The notes under the pieces: model-generated
Database searches by the model: none
Told to the model about the DNA's origin: nothing
What the model saw: the letters and a program-made list of their open reading frames with translations, nothing else
Made by a program: the position numbers and the translations under genes
In this document: piece by piece, positions 15,422 through 22,802 of the stretch
Layout: the number at the start of each line of letters is the position of its first letter
Position numbering within the stretch: position 1 is the first letter of the stretch
Assembly (NCBI GenBank): GCA_903927615.1
Contig: CAIYNU010000096.1
Location: forward strand, 1-41,023
Length of the DNA stretch: 41,023 nt
Source: an uncultured Rhodospirillales bacterium
Lineage (GTDB): Bacteria; Pseudomonadota; Alphaproteobacteria; Azospirillales; Azospirillaceae
Direction of reading: 5' to 3'

Positions 15422-16461
15422 GGCGTTGCCCCCCTGGTGTCGACCGTGACCACCACCGACAATCCCGGGCGCAGCAATCCGGCCAGCGGCGTGCCCGCCG
15501 GTAGATCGATCCGTACCGGGATGCGCTGGACAATTTTGGTGAAGTTGCCGGTGGCATTTTCCGGCGGCAGCAGGCTGAAGCGTGAACCGCTCGCCGGAGC
15601 AACACTAGCAACCTGAAGGGTCAGGGGCTGATCGGGAAAGGCATCGACCGAGATCCGCACGGGTTGCCCAGGGCGCATACGCCGCAACTGTGTTTCCTTG
15701 AAGTTCGCCTCCACGTGAAGCGCATCAAGCGGGACCAGCGCCATCAGTTGCACCCCGGGACGCGCCAGCAAGCCAAGTTGGACGCTGCGATTGCCGACCA
15801 CGCCGGCCACCGGCGCCCGGATCACGGTATTATCGAGATCAATCTGGGCCAGGGCCAGTTGCGCCCGGGCCTGATGCCCCTGGGCATCGATCTCATGCCG
15901 GGCCGCTTGCAGCACCGCCACCTGATCGCGTTCGGCCGCCAGCGCCGCCCGCGCCCGGGCCAGGGCTGCGACCGCCTTGGCTTGGTCGGCCTGGGTGGTC
16001 TCCAACCGTTCCCGGGTGGCCCAAGCCCCGGTGGTCAACGCGCGCACGCGCTCCTGCTCCAGATCGGCCCGACGCTGTTCCGCCTCGGCGGCGGCCACCG
16101 TGGCCTCGGCCTGGGCGATCATGGTTCCTTGAAGGGCCAACCGGGCGCTATTGCTGACCAGGGCCGCTTGCTGAGCCTCCACCGTCGCCGTGGCCTGGTC
16201 CACATGCGCCCGGTAGTCCTGGTCGTCCAGCACCGCCAAAACGTCTCCGGCTTGCACCGCCTGGTTGTCAGTGACCCGCAGGTCCCGGACATAGCCGACG
16301 ACCTTGGCGCCGATCACCGAGATGTCGGCCTGGATGTAGGCATCGTCGGTGGATTCCAGGAACCGCCAGTCGGTCCACCAGAACCAACCGGCGGTGCCGC
16401 CTCCGGCCAAAGCCGCCGTCGTCACCAGGGCCACCACAAGCTTGCGTCGTAACCCGACCAT
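15418..16461 (-). CDS. HlyD/EmrA-family membrane fusion protein
   Basis: A 347-residue periplasmic adaptor. It has an N-terminal membrane anchor (KLVVALVTTAALAGGGTAGW), the lipoyl half-motif STDDAYIQADISVIGAKVVG typical of EmrA, a long alanine/glutamine-rich coiled-coil hairpin (about residues 90-200), and the second lipoyl half with VIRAPVAGVVGNRSVQLG, then a beta-barrel. It links the EmrB-like pump to an outer-membrane exit duct, not encoded here. The ATG at 16461 follows GGAGAG. An upstream extension to 16545 would translate through the TetR operator at 16485-16503 and is rejected. Confidence 0.92.
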   Translation of the reverse strand: MVGLRRKLVVALVTTAALAGGGTAGWFWWTDWRFLESTDDAYIQADISVIGAKVVGYVRDLRVTDNQAVQAGDVLAVLDDQDYRAHVDQATATVEAQQAALVSNSARLALQGTMIAQAEATVAAAEAEQRRADLEQERVRALTTGAWATRERLETTQADQAKAVAALARARAALAAERDQVAVLQAARHEIDAQGHQARAQLALAQIDLDNTVIRAPVAGVVGNRSVQLGLLARPGVQLMALVPLDALHVEANFKETQLRRMRPGQPVRISVDAFPDQPLTLQVASVAPASGSRFSLLPPENATGNFTKIVQRIPVRIDLPAGTPLAGLLRPGLSVVVTVDTRGATP

Positions 16462-16484
16462 GCGCGCTCTCCACCCGCCCGAAA

Positions 16485-16503
16485 AAACTGAACCGTTCAG
16501 TTT
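16485..16503. promoter_or_regulatory. TetR-type operator 1
   Basis: AAACTGAAC-C-GTTCAGTTT is a perfect 19-bp palindrome just upstream of the adaptor gene start. Its half-site recurs at 16549-16567. This is the form expected for the dimeric TetR regulator encoded divergently. Confidence 0.75.
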
Positions 16504-16548
16504 TCTGTCCAGACCGAAAGTGAACGCGGGAACCGGTCTTGTCAAGAT

Positions 16549-16567
16549 GAACTGAACGGTTTAGTTT
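16549..16567. promoter_or_regulatory. TetR-type operator 2
   Basis: GAACTGAAC-G-GTTTAGTTT repeats operator 1 with one half-site change, a different end base and a different centre. The two centres are 64 bp apart, about six helical turns, so two dimers would sit on the same DNA face. Confidence 0.7.
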
Positions 16568-16692
16568 TGTCCGGGGCGCACGTCTGATCACGGCGTGTCC
16601 CACGGCGGGGGGCGGGAAGGGCGGCAGGGCCGGCCTGACCCCATGGCGTTTTGCCCGGTCCCGGTTGCCACAGTCCCTGTTACGAGGTGGTC

Positions 16693-17382
16693 ATGGCGTT
16701 ATCAGAGGCGGTCGTCACCGGGAAGTCGTCACCACCGGTGTCCAAAACCACCCAAATTCTGCGAACGGCGGGGCTGCTGTTCCTGGAACACGGCTACGGT
16801 GCCACCAGCATGGACGCGGTGGCGCGCACCGCCGGCGTTTCGAAGGCCACGCTGTACGCTCATTTTACCAGCAAGGCCGACCTGTTTTCGGCCATCGTCG
16901 GCGCCGAGTGCGCGCGGGCGGTGCCGATGGTGACCTGCCAGGGTCTGGGCGGCTTGCCGGTGGCCGAGGGGTTGTTCCGGATCGGGCGGACGTTACTGGA
17001 CCTGTTGCTGTCGCCCCAGGCCCTGGGTGTGTATCGGGTGGTGATTGCCGAGTCCCCCCGCTTTCCCGAACTGGGCCGGGCATTTTATCGGGCCGGGCCC
17101 AGTCGGACCCTGGATGCGCTCGCGGCTTATCTGGACGACGTCCACCGCCGGGGCGAACTGTCGGTCCCGGACCCCATGGTGGCGGCTGAACTGTTCTGGG
17201 GCATGGTCCGTAGCCATGCCCACCTTCGCTGCCTGTTGCTGGTCGATGACTCGCCCGACAGCGCGCACCGGGATGGTCATGTCCGGACGGTGGTGACGGT
17301 GTTCATGCGCGGCTTTGCCGTGTCCGGCAGTCCGGGGCCCCAGGACGGGGGCGCCTGGAGCGGCCCGGTGTCGTCACCGTGA
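16693..17382 (+). CDS. TetR/AcrR-family regulator of the efflux pair
   Basis: A 229-residue regulator. The HTH lies at about residues 20-65: ILRTAGLLFLEHGYGATSMD, AVARTAGVSKATLYAHFTSK, ADLFSAIV. The C-terminal ligand-binding part is helical and AefR-like (LLSPQALGVYRVVIAESPRF). The ATG at 16693 is preceded by GAGGTGG; an ATG at 16651 lacks such a site. It is divergent from the EmrA/EmrB-type genes, with two matching palindromes in between, so it most likely represses the pump and perhaps itself until an inducer binds. The glycine/serine-rich tail of about 15 residues is probably disordered. Confidence 0.92.
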   Translation: MALSEAVVTGKSSPPVSKTTQILRTAGLLFLEHGYGATSMDAVARTAGVSKATLYAHFTSKADLFSAIVGAECARAVPMVTCQGLGGLPVAEGLFRIGRTLLDLLLSPQALGVYRVVIAESPRFPELGRAFYRAGPSRTLDALAAYLDDVHRRGELSVPDPMVAAELFWGMVRSHAHLRCLLLVDDSPDSAHRDGHVRTVVTVFMRGFAVSGSPGPQDGGAWSGPVSSP

Positions 17383-17398
17383 CCGTGGCAACGGTCAC
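17379..17398 (+). terminator. 8-bp hairpin at the end of the TetR gene
   Basis: GTGACCGT-GGCA-ACGGTCAC overlaps the stop codon and forms a perfect stem-loop without a T-tract. A weak or Rho-assisted terminator is possible. Confidence 0.35.
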
Positions 17399-17477
17399 AG
17401 CGGACGGCTTTTCGCAAGCGTAGACTCGCGTTCGGGAGAGGTCCGGGAGTGCCCGGAATCGCCGAAGGAGGCAGGCC

Positions 17478-17636
17478 ATGGACGAGCTTCGCACGGTCTT
17501 TCGCTTTTTCATCCTGATGGCCGTCGGCACCCTGATGATTGCGCATGTCCTTGCCGGTATTGGCGACAGTTGGTTCGATGACCGACTGCCGGATCCGCTG
17601 ATCTGGCTGTGGCAGCGGGTGTCCGGTCTTGATTGA
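17478..17636 (+). CDS. 52-residue single-span membrane protein
   Basis: A small ORF with an AAGGAGG ribosome-binding site seven bases before the ATG. The product starts MDELRTVFRFFILMAVGTLM, continues IAHVLAGIGDSWFDD and ends RLPDPLIWLWQRVSGLD: one membrane span, an acidic linker, then an amphipathic tryptophan-rich helix. No family is recognised. The strong Shine-Dalgarno sequence and clean hydrophobic pattern argue for a real gene. It is about 95 bp after the TetR gene and 60 bp before the cNMP-binding gene on the same strand; no functional link is evident. Confidence 0.6.
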   Translation: MDELRTVFRFFILMAVGTLMIAHVLAGIGDSWFDDRLPDPLIWLWQRVSGLD

Positions 17637-17698
17637 GCCAGGCGTGCGCCCCCCGTTTGGCCCGAAATAGATTTTGCAAAAGACGCGAAGGCTTTGGC

Positions 17699-18274
17699 AT
17701 GATCAGGGTCGCGGCCGTTCGGGAGGTTCCGGTGAAGATTGATATCGTATTCGACAGGCGGACCTTGCGCGAAGGCGAGGTGCTGATTCGCGAGGGTGAC
17801 CTGGGCGATGTCGCTTTCTTCATCCAATCCGGTCTGTTCGAGGTGAGCAAACGCGATCGTGACAGAAGCGTCATTCTGACCCATCTGGGAAAAAACGCCA
17901 TCGTGGGCGAGATGGCATTGATCGATAACCACCGTCGGAGCGCGACTGTGCGCTGTGTCAAGGCCGGCACGGTGGTGACGCTGGATCGTGTCAAGTTTGA
18001 AGAGCGCATGAGCAACCTCGACAAGTTCACCCGCGCCCTGCTCGAAATGTTCTCCAGCAAGTTGCGGATATTGAACGAGGAATTCTTGAATGCGGTCAGG
18101 TCCCGAACCGACGCCGCGGACGTCATCACAGTCGATGGTTCCAAGACCGGCCTCGCCCGGTTGATGGATGCGTGGTCCGATGCCAGCGAGGAGGATCGTC
18201 GGATGTTCTGGCAAACCGTTTCGATGATCAGTGGTGAATCTGGGACCGCAACATCAGAGCGGCCGACGCCATGA
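17699..18274 (+). CDS. Cyclic nucleotide-binding domain protein
   Basis: A protein of about 191 residues with one CAP_ED/cNMP-binding domain at its N-terminal half: GEVLIREGDLGDVAFFIQSG, VILTHLGKNAIVGEMALIDN and HRRSATVRCV. The phosphate-binding cassette region GEMALIDNHRRSATV retains the typical GE-A---RSAT pattern. There is no DNA-binding HTH, so this is not a CRP/FNR regulator; the C-terminal 70 residues are helical. GTG at 17732 has a stronger site (GGGAGG) than the ATG at 17699, so the first 11 residues are uncertain. An adenylate cyclase is encoded 4.5 kb downstream, a possible source of ligand. Confidence 0.8.
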   Translation: MIRVAAVREVPVKIDIVFDRRTLREGEVLIREGDLGDVAFFIQSGLFEVSKRDRDRSVILTHLGKNAIVGEMALIDNHRRSATVRCVKAGTVVTLDRVKFEERMSNLDKFTRALLEMFSSKLRILNEEFLNAVRSRTDAADVITVDGSKTGLARLMDAWSDASEEDRRMFWQTVSMISGESGTATSERPTP

Positions 18275-18787
18275 AAGACAACTTTTAAGGACGGGCCACC
18301 ACGAGATCGTGGCGGGTCGAGAAAATCACGACGGGAAAAGAAGGCCTTGGGATATAGATTTACTGACAAAGGCCTGGCTGCGGCCGTTGTCGGATTCCAA
18401 TAAAAATATCAATTCATTGAAGCATTGGTGATGTTGCGATAAATACTGGCGGGATCTGCGAGTCTCCGGCGTCTCTGGCCCCGGCGCAGGCGCTTCTTCA
18501 ATCGCGCGCCCTTGATCCGGCACACGCTAAACGGAGAAGGTTAAGTCAGATGGGATGGAAGCGATTATAGTTACCGCTCCGTGCTTGATTGTATCAGCTC
18601 CGACGCTTAGGATCAGGGCTGACGGTGGCGTTTGTCGATCTGTCGGGGCCGTCCGCCGATGGGTCTGTGACCGGCGGGGATGGCCCGGCGGCCGAATCAT
18701 CGATAAGGTCAACGGCCGCTGGTCGTGGGGTTGTCTTTGGTGCAGGCGCACGTTTCAATCATCCGCACAGAACGAAAGGGTTACGAG
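18275..18787. other. 513-bp intergenic region
   Basis: No credible ORF, RNA gene or terminator is seen. The first part carries a short imperfect hairpin around CCACGAGATCGTGG near 18298, and the middle is AT-richer than its surroundings. The promoter of the FlaF-like gene probably lies at its right end but no clear -35/-10 pair stands out. Confidence 0.4.
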
Positions 18788-19153
18788 ATGTCCGAAAGTC
18801 TTTCGCCACAGGAACAGGTTGCGTTCCCATTTCTGGAAGCCGCCGTTCGCATCGACTCGGCCAAACAGAATCTCGATGACAAGGATCTGCTGGCGCGTGT
18901 CCTGGATGATAATGTTGCTCTTTGGCTGTATTTTAAGAACTTGCTGCTCAACGCAGAAGAAGATATTGCCGCGGAAACCAGGACTTTCTTGATTCAGGCC
19001 AGTGAATTTATGGTTAAGGCGGCACAGTTGCTCCAGCGCGAAGCCGATGAAGAGTTGATCTCTCGTCTGGTGACGATCAACCTGAACATGTCGGAACTTT
19101 TGCTCCAGGCCCCGGTGGTGCCGACTCTTCCCCAGAATCTCGGGGGCGCCTGA
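18788..19153 (+). CDS. FlaF-like protein, possible flagellin regulator
   Basis: A 121-residue helical protein beginning MSESLSPQEQVAFPFLEAAV. The central section (LLARVLDDNVALWLYFKNLL then LNAEEDIAAETRTFLIQASE) resembles the FlaF core, in which a LW motif precedes a segment ending in R-x-LI. FlaF is an alphaproteobacterial protein that controls flagellin production or secretion with FlbT. The ATG follows AAAGGG. No flaA, flbT or other flagellar gene is adjacent, so it is an orphan copy and the assignment is tentative. It ends at a good intrinsic terminator, indicating a monocistronic gene. Confidence 0.55.
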   Translation: MSESLSPQEQVAFPFLEAAVRIDSAKQNLDDKDLLARVLDDNVALWLYFKNLLLNAEEDIAAETRTFLIQASEFMVKAAQLLQREADEELISRLVTINLNMSELLLQAPVVPTLPQNLGGA

Positions 19154-19188
19154 CCACGATCGGCTGTTGGCGCGAAGGCTGTCTTGTT

Positions 19189-19220
19189 GAAGTCCTGGCC
19201 CCTGTCAGGACTTCCTTTTT
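19189..19220 (+). terminator. Intrinsic terminator after the FlaF-like gene
   Basis: GAAGTCCTG, an 8-nt loop, CAGGACTTC, then CTTTTT: a perfect 9-bp stem with a U-tract, 35 bp after the stop. It also separates this gene from the convergent histidine kinase. Confidence 0.9.
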
Positions 19221-19262
19221 GGTGGCGATCGGAGGCGAGGCTTTCGCTCCCCGAAAGCGGCG

Positions 19263-20339
19263 TCATCGGGGAACCGGTGGGAAGTGCAAGGTGAAGGTTG
19301 ACCCCCGGCCGACCTCACTCTCGATGCTCAACCGGCCATGATGCAATTCCATCAGACCCTTGACCAGGGACAGGCCGAGGCCGCTGCCTTTCTCGGTGCT
19401 GGCGAATCGGTTGTCGGCTTGCTCAAAGGGGCGCATCAGGCGGTCGATGGTCTGGCGCGACATGCCGATGCCGTTATCCCGAACCATCAACGCCAGTCCG
19501 CCATCCCCCGTTTTCCGGGCGGCTACGGTGATCTGGCCGCCGATCGGGGTGAACTTGATGGCATTCGACAGCAGATTGAACGCCATCTGCTTGATCGCGC
19601 GGACGTCGGCATAGAGTTGCAGCGAGTCCGAGTCGCCGATGGTGAGGGTCTGGCACTTGTCGGCAGCCCGGTGTTCGCTGAGGCTCCTGATATAGTCAAA
19701 CAATGTCGGAACATCGATCCATTCCGGAGCCAGTTCCATCCGGCCGGCCTCGATTTTGGCGATGTCGAGGACATCGTTGATCAGGGACAGCATATGCTCG
19801 CCACTCTGATGGATGTAACCGGCATAGTCGACGTAGCGCCGATTAGCGATACTGCCCAACATTTCAGTCTGGATGATTTCCGAGAATCCCAGAATACCGG
19901 TTAGCGGTGCCCGCAGCTCATGGCTCATGGCGGCAAGGAATTGTGACTTGGATTGGGACGCCAGTTGACTGATTTCCAGGGATTTGATCAGGGCGGCTTC
20001 GGCCTTGATCCGGTAATGGATCAGATAGGCAACCAGCCACAACGACACCACGGCCAGTGAACGATTGGCAAAGAATACCGGTGCCTCCGGCCACGCGGGG
20101 AGCGGAAAGAAGCAGCCCATCAGCACCAGCAGGGTAGCGATGGCGGCATAGAAAAAATGCAGACGCCGCTCACGGAACAGGAAAGTCAGAAAGATGACGC
20201 TATCGTAGGCAAAGCCCACGGAAACGTTGTCGGCAGGCGTTACCAAATCGAAACAGAAGATGACCAACATCAGACAATTACAAGCAATCGCGACGCAAGC
20301 GTCGTGGACGCTCCATTGCCAGCCGAACCATGACGGCAT
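19263..20339 (-). CDS. Membrane sensor histidine kinase
   Basis: A 358-residue kinase. About five hydrophobic segments fill residues 1-115 with little periplasmic domain, so sensing is probably within the membrane. The HisKA phosphoacceptor helix is LAAMSHELRAPLTGILGFSE with the active histidine, and the HATPase_c domain shows the N box (NLLSNAIKFTP), G1 (VRDNGIGM), and G2 (GSGLGLSLVKGLMELHHGRL). The ATG at 20339 has GAGG six bases upstream; the GTG at 20351 would add four residues. No response regulator is adjacent, so it is an orphan kinase. It faces the FlaF-like gene; a regulatory connection to motility is possible but unproven. Confidence 0.92.
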   Translation of the reverse strand: MPSWFGWQWSVHDACVAIACNCLMLVIFCFDLVTPADNVSVGFAYDSVIFLTFLFRERRLHFFYAAIATLLVLMGCFFPLPAWPEAPVFFANRSLAVVSLWLVAYLIHYRIKAEAALIKSLEISQLASQSKSQFLAAMSHELRAPLTGILGFSEIIQTEMLGSIANRRYVDYAGYIHQSGEHMLSLINDVLDIAKIEAGRMELAPEWIDVPTLFDYIRSLSEHRAADKCQTLTIGDSDSLQLYADVRAIKQMAFNLLSNAIKFTPIGGQITVAARKTGDGGLALMVRDNGIGMSRQTIDRLMRPFEQADNRFASTEKGSGLGLSLVKGLMELHHGRLSIESEVGRGSTFTLHFPPVPR

Positions 20340-20492
20340 AAATAACCTCACCGCCGCCCTTTCCGGTCATAACCGCACCGGGAAACGGCCGCTTTCAACC
20401 CTGCCAACGCCAACCCATCAACCACCCCGTTGACGATAGCAGAACCCGTCCGCGTGTGGCATGCAAAAAATCAACTGATCAGTGTGCCGGGA

Positions 20493-20939
20493 TCAATGGG
20501 TGGTGTCGGGGCCGACAATAAACTGATCGCTGTCTTCAATGTCCTGTTCCAGCGCGCGTTTGACCTCCAGGAAAATGTCACGCAAGGAGACGATTCCGAC
20601 GATCTGGCCATCCTGCTCGATCGGCACATGGCGATAGGCCCGTTTTTGCATGGTTTCCAGGGCGGTCATCACCGGGGTATCGGGACTGAAGGTCTTGGGG
20701 TCGGAAGTCATGATCTGGGAGAGCGTGGTGGTCGCGGGGTCCAACCCGGCGGCCACCAACCGGAAATTGAAGTCGCGTTCGGTGACGATGCCGACCAGGG
20801 TCGGGCCATTCATCACCACGACGGCGCCAACCTGCCGTTCCAACATCTTCTTGGCTGCCGCGGCGGCGGTGGCATCCTCGGGGAGGGCGACGAACTTCCG
20901 GGCATTCATGACATCGGAGAGTTTCTTTCGACTGGCCAT
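20493..20939 (-). CDS. CBS-pair protein
   Basis: A 148-residue cytosolic protein consisting of two CBS domains: residues about 8-62 (LSDVMNARKFVALPEDATAA, GPTLVGIVTERDFNFRLV) and 75-130 (LSQIMTSDPKTFSPDTPVMT, DGQIVGIVSLRDIFLEV). Such stand-alone CBS pairs usually bind adenine nucleotides and regulate other proteins; the partner is unknown. Upstream of the ATG there is GGAGTGAAGC, a fair ribosome-binding site. It stands alone on the minus strand, downstream of the DUF6941-like gene and upstream of the histidine kinase. Confidence 0.93.
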   Translation of the reverse strand: MASRKKLSDVMNARKFVALPEDATAAAAAKKMLERQVGAVVVMNGPTLVGIVTERDFNFRLVAAGLDPATTTLSQIMTSDPKTFSPDTPVMTALETMQKRAYRHVPIEQDGQIVGIVSLRDIFLEVKRALEQDIEDSDQFIVGPDTTH

Positions 20940-21136
20940 CGCTTCACTCCGTCGTTGGGTTCGGGATCGCTGGGTTCCCCTGCGATTGCCGTTTTTAGCC
21001 CATGTGGGGGCCGGCCCGACACGATAAAGTGATCAGGGCACTGGAGCGCCGCATTTTTCCGGAGCCGGGTTGCCGGGGCGCCGCAGCGTTCTAAATGGAG
21101 TTCCGGTACCTTGTACCAGGTGTCATCGCCGTAAAC

Positions 21137-21607
21137 TCAGGGCGCCGGACTCGGTCCGGCGTCTTTTTTCGGATCGGCCGGGCGGTCACTGGCTTTGGCG
21201 ATGCGAAGGGTGCCGCCCTTGTAGTCTTCATCAGCCAAGGACAGGCGCACCCGCAAGTAGCCCTCGGTTTTTATTGTAAGCGGTGATAGTTGTAAATGAA
21301 ACACCATGTTCAGTCGCGCCACCAGATCGGGCGGGGCATTCGGGAGCGGCTCCGGGCGCGGGACATCGTTCGGAATCTCAAAGTCCCACTGGATCAACAG
21401 ATCGTCCTGGTAAAGGACTTTGCCGACAACTTTTGATCCGAGGTACTGGATCGGGACAAACAAACGAATGGCAAGACATAATTTGGGGAGCGTGGCGGGG
21501 ATTTCGCTGACGAACAGGCCACCACCGTAAACGCCCATATACGACAGCTTTCCACCCATTTCGGAACGGATATCGTCGCAAAAAATCGTGTCGATCAGGA
21601 GCGTCAC
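21137..21607 (-). CDS. DUF6941-like protein
   Basis: A 156-residue protein beginning MTLLIDTIFCDDIRSEMGGK followed by LSYMGVYGGG. The FCDDIR-E-GGK-S-GVY start and predicted beta-sandwich fold (LPKLCLAIRLFVPIQYLGSK) resemble proteins annotated as DUF6941; the function is unknown. The C-terminal 30 residues (ASDRPADPKKDAGPSPAP) are polar and low in complexity, and their DNA contains an intrinsic terminator on the opposite strand. It starts four bases from the antitoxin stop on the same strand, so it may be cotranscribed with the toxin-antitoxin genes, although homologues are not toxins as far as I know. Confidence 0.6.
   Translation of the reverse strand: MTLLIDTIFCDDIRSEMGGKLSYMGVYGGGLFVSEIPATLPKLCLAIRLFVPIQYLGSKVVGKVLYQDDLLIQWDFEIPNDVPRPEPLPNAPPDLVARLNMVFHLQLSPLTIKTEGYLRVRLSLADEDYKGGTLRIAKASDRPADPKKDAGPSPAP
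21143..21169 (+). terminator. Plus-strand intrinsic terminator inside the 3' end of a minus-strand gene
   Basis: CGCCGGAC-TCG-GTCCGGCG followed by TCTTTTTT is a textbook plus-strand terminator. No plus-strand gene precedes it for several kilobases: the genes on its left are on the minus strand. It therefore implies a plus-strand transcript of its own or protects against antisense read-through. Confidence 0.7.
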
Positions 21608-21610
21608 GGA

Positions 21611-22069
21611 TCAGGTCTCCAATGCGGTGGCCAGGGTATTGACATCGATCTGAAGGACTGCGGCGAACCGACGTGCGAAACTCAAGGTCATGTCTTCCTT
21701 GCCAGCCTCAAGGCGGGCGATGCGGGCTTGGCTGGTCTCAAGCCGGGCCGCCAGGGCCGCTTGGGACAACCCGCGCTCCAGGCGAAGGACTTGCAGGGGG
21801 CGCAAGTCCGCGGAGGCATGCCTTGCCAGGCGCGCCCGGGCGGCGGCCAGAGCCGCGGCCCGCCGCGGGTCCGCCTCGACGCTGGAGAGGTAGTCTGAAA
21901 CCGGCCGCGTCACCGGGTTATGCGTGACCGGATCTGGTTTGTCGCCAAACTCGACATAGTAAACAGTTCCGGTTACGCCGCTTCCGGAGATGTTAGCGAG
22001 GGAGGGCCGGGAGGCCGAGCTGGTCGTAGGCTCGCTTGATTCTGCCCATAAGCTCCGCATCATGTTCAT
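21611..22069 (-). CDS. HTH (XRE-type) antitoxin of a RelE-like module
   Basis: The C-terminal half carries a Cro/C1-type HTH: LQVLRLERGLSQAALAARLE, TSQARIARLEAGKEDM, then SFARRFAAVLQIDVNTL. Upstream is an alanine/arginine-rich helix (DPRRAAALAAARARLARHAS). The start is uncertain: ATG at 22069 has an AGGAG site in the toxin reading frame and yields 152 residues, overlapping the toxin by 77 bp; a GTG at 21913 yields about 100 residues, more usual for HigA-type antitoxins, but lacks a ribosome-binding site. Order toxin-then-antitoxin, with the antitoxin regulating the operon, is typical of HigBA-like pairs. Confidence 0.75.
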   Translation of the reverse strand: MNMMRSLWAESSEPTTSSASRPSLANISGSGVTGTVYYVEFGDKPDPVTHNPVTRPVSDYLSSVEADPRRAAALAAARARLARHASADLRPLQVLRLERGLSQAALAARLETSQARIARLEAGKEDMTLSFARRFAAVLQIDVNTLATALET

Positions 22070-22310
22070 AATTCGAACTCCTGGGCATGATTGCCAGAAT
22101 GTGATAGGTGGATCTCGGGCCATCGAAAGCATAGAGTATCCGATAGGGACACCAAGCCGCGTCCAGGCACCCGGCCTTCAGTCGCCACATATTGAATCGG
22201 GAACGCTGTAAAGACTTGAACGGCTGGACATCAATCCGGTCGTCACAGTAATCCTCGACACTTAAAGACCCCAGCGCGTTTTGATCGCCTAGAAGCTCTT
22301 CCAACAGCAC
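21993..22310 (-). CDS. RelE/HigB-like toxin, possibly 5'-damaged
   Basis: The C-terminal part matches the RelE-type fold: MWRLKAGCLDAAWCPYRILY followed by AFDGPRSTYHILAIMPRSSN and a final helix (DAELMGRIKRAYDQLGL). Such toxins are ribosome-dependent mRNA interferases. The first usual start codon is GTG at 22310, giving 105 residues, but protein-like reading continues upstream in frame (AIHRDAEGDLDRLEDSDEAA) until an amber codon at 22392-22394. Without that segment the conserved N-terminal helix is missing. In-frame ATG-ATA lies directly before the amber. So either an unusual start (CTG at 22388) is used or the gene is inactive. Overlaps the antitoxin 3' of its own end. Confidence 0.65.
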   Translation of the reverse strand: MLLEELLGDQNALGSLSVEDYCDDRIDVQPFKSLQRSRFNMWRLKAGCLDAAWCPYRILYAFDGPRSTYHILAIMPRSSNYEHDAELMGRIKRAYDQLGLPALPR

Positions 22311-22394
22311 ACGGATATCTGAAGCCGCGGCTTCATCACTGTCCTCAAGGCGGTCCAGATCGCCTTCGGCATCCCGGTGGATCGCCAGAGCCTA

Positions 22395-22802
22395 TATCAT
22401 ACCGTATCCAGCATATGTCAAGGACCGTGAAACGGGCTCATGCCGGGCGTGCAGGACGTTAACGCCGGCTTGGCGGACGATGGAATGGCAGCCTATAGCG
22501 CGATCGATCGCCTGTAAAAGGTAAAGTATGGCCGTTACGTCTGAAAAAGCACATTCTTCTTCAGTCATACTCGGCTATGCGCCAGTGTTGACGCCCGAGC
22601 GTTCTATCTGCGCTCCGGCCCGGTTGCTGACCGTCCGTAAGCGCAGGACCGTCCCGGGTCATTCCTGATCGAAAGCCGCCGTCCGGCCTCAGGCTGGATG
22701 GTTGCGGCGATGGGAGTGTGTTATGGTCGCCGCCAGTGACAAACGCCGGTGGGCCGATGGCCGGTGAGGCGACGACGACCGGGGGCGGGTTACGGTATCG
22801 CT
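22395..22802. other. 408-bp intergenic region between the toxin and the cyclase gene
   Basis: No firm gene. A 46-codon ORF at 22528-22668 (MAVTSEKAHSSSVILGYAPV at its start) has AAAGG upstream but no recognisable family. TTGACA on the minus strand at 22421-22416 could be the -35 of the toxin operon; no good -10 follows at 17 bp. Confidence 0.35.

Noticed and set aside
22528-22668. 46-codon plus-strand ORF with AAAGG upstream
   Set aside because: Too short, unrecognised and without conservation evidence; recorded only within the intergenic entry.
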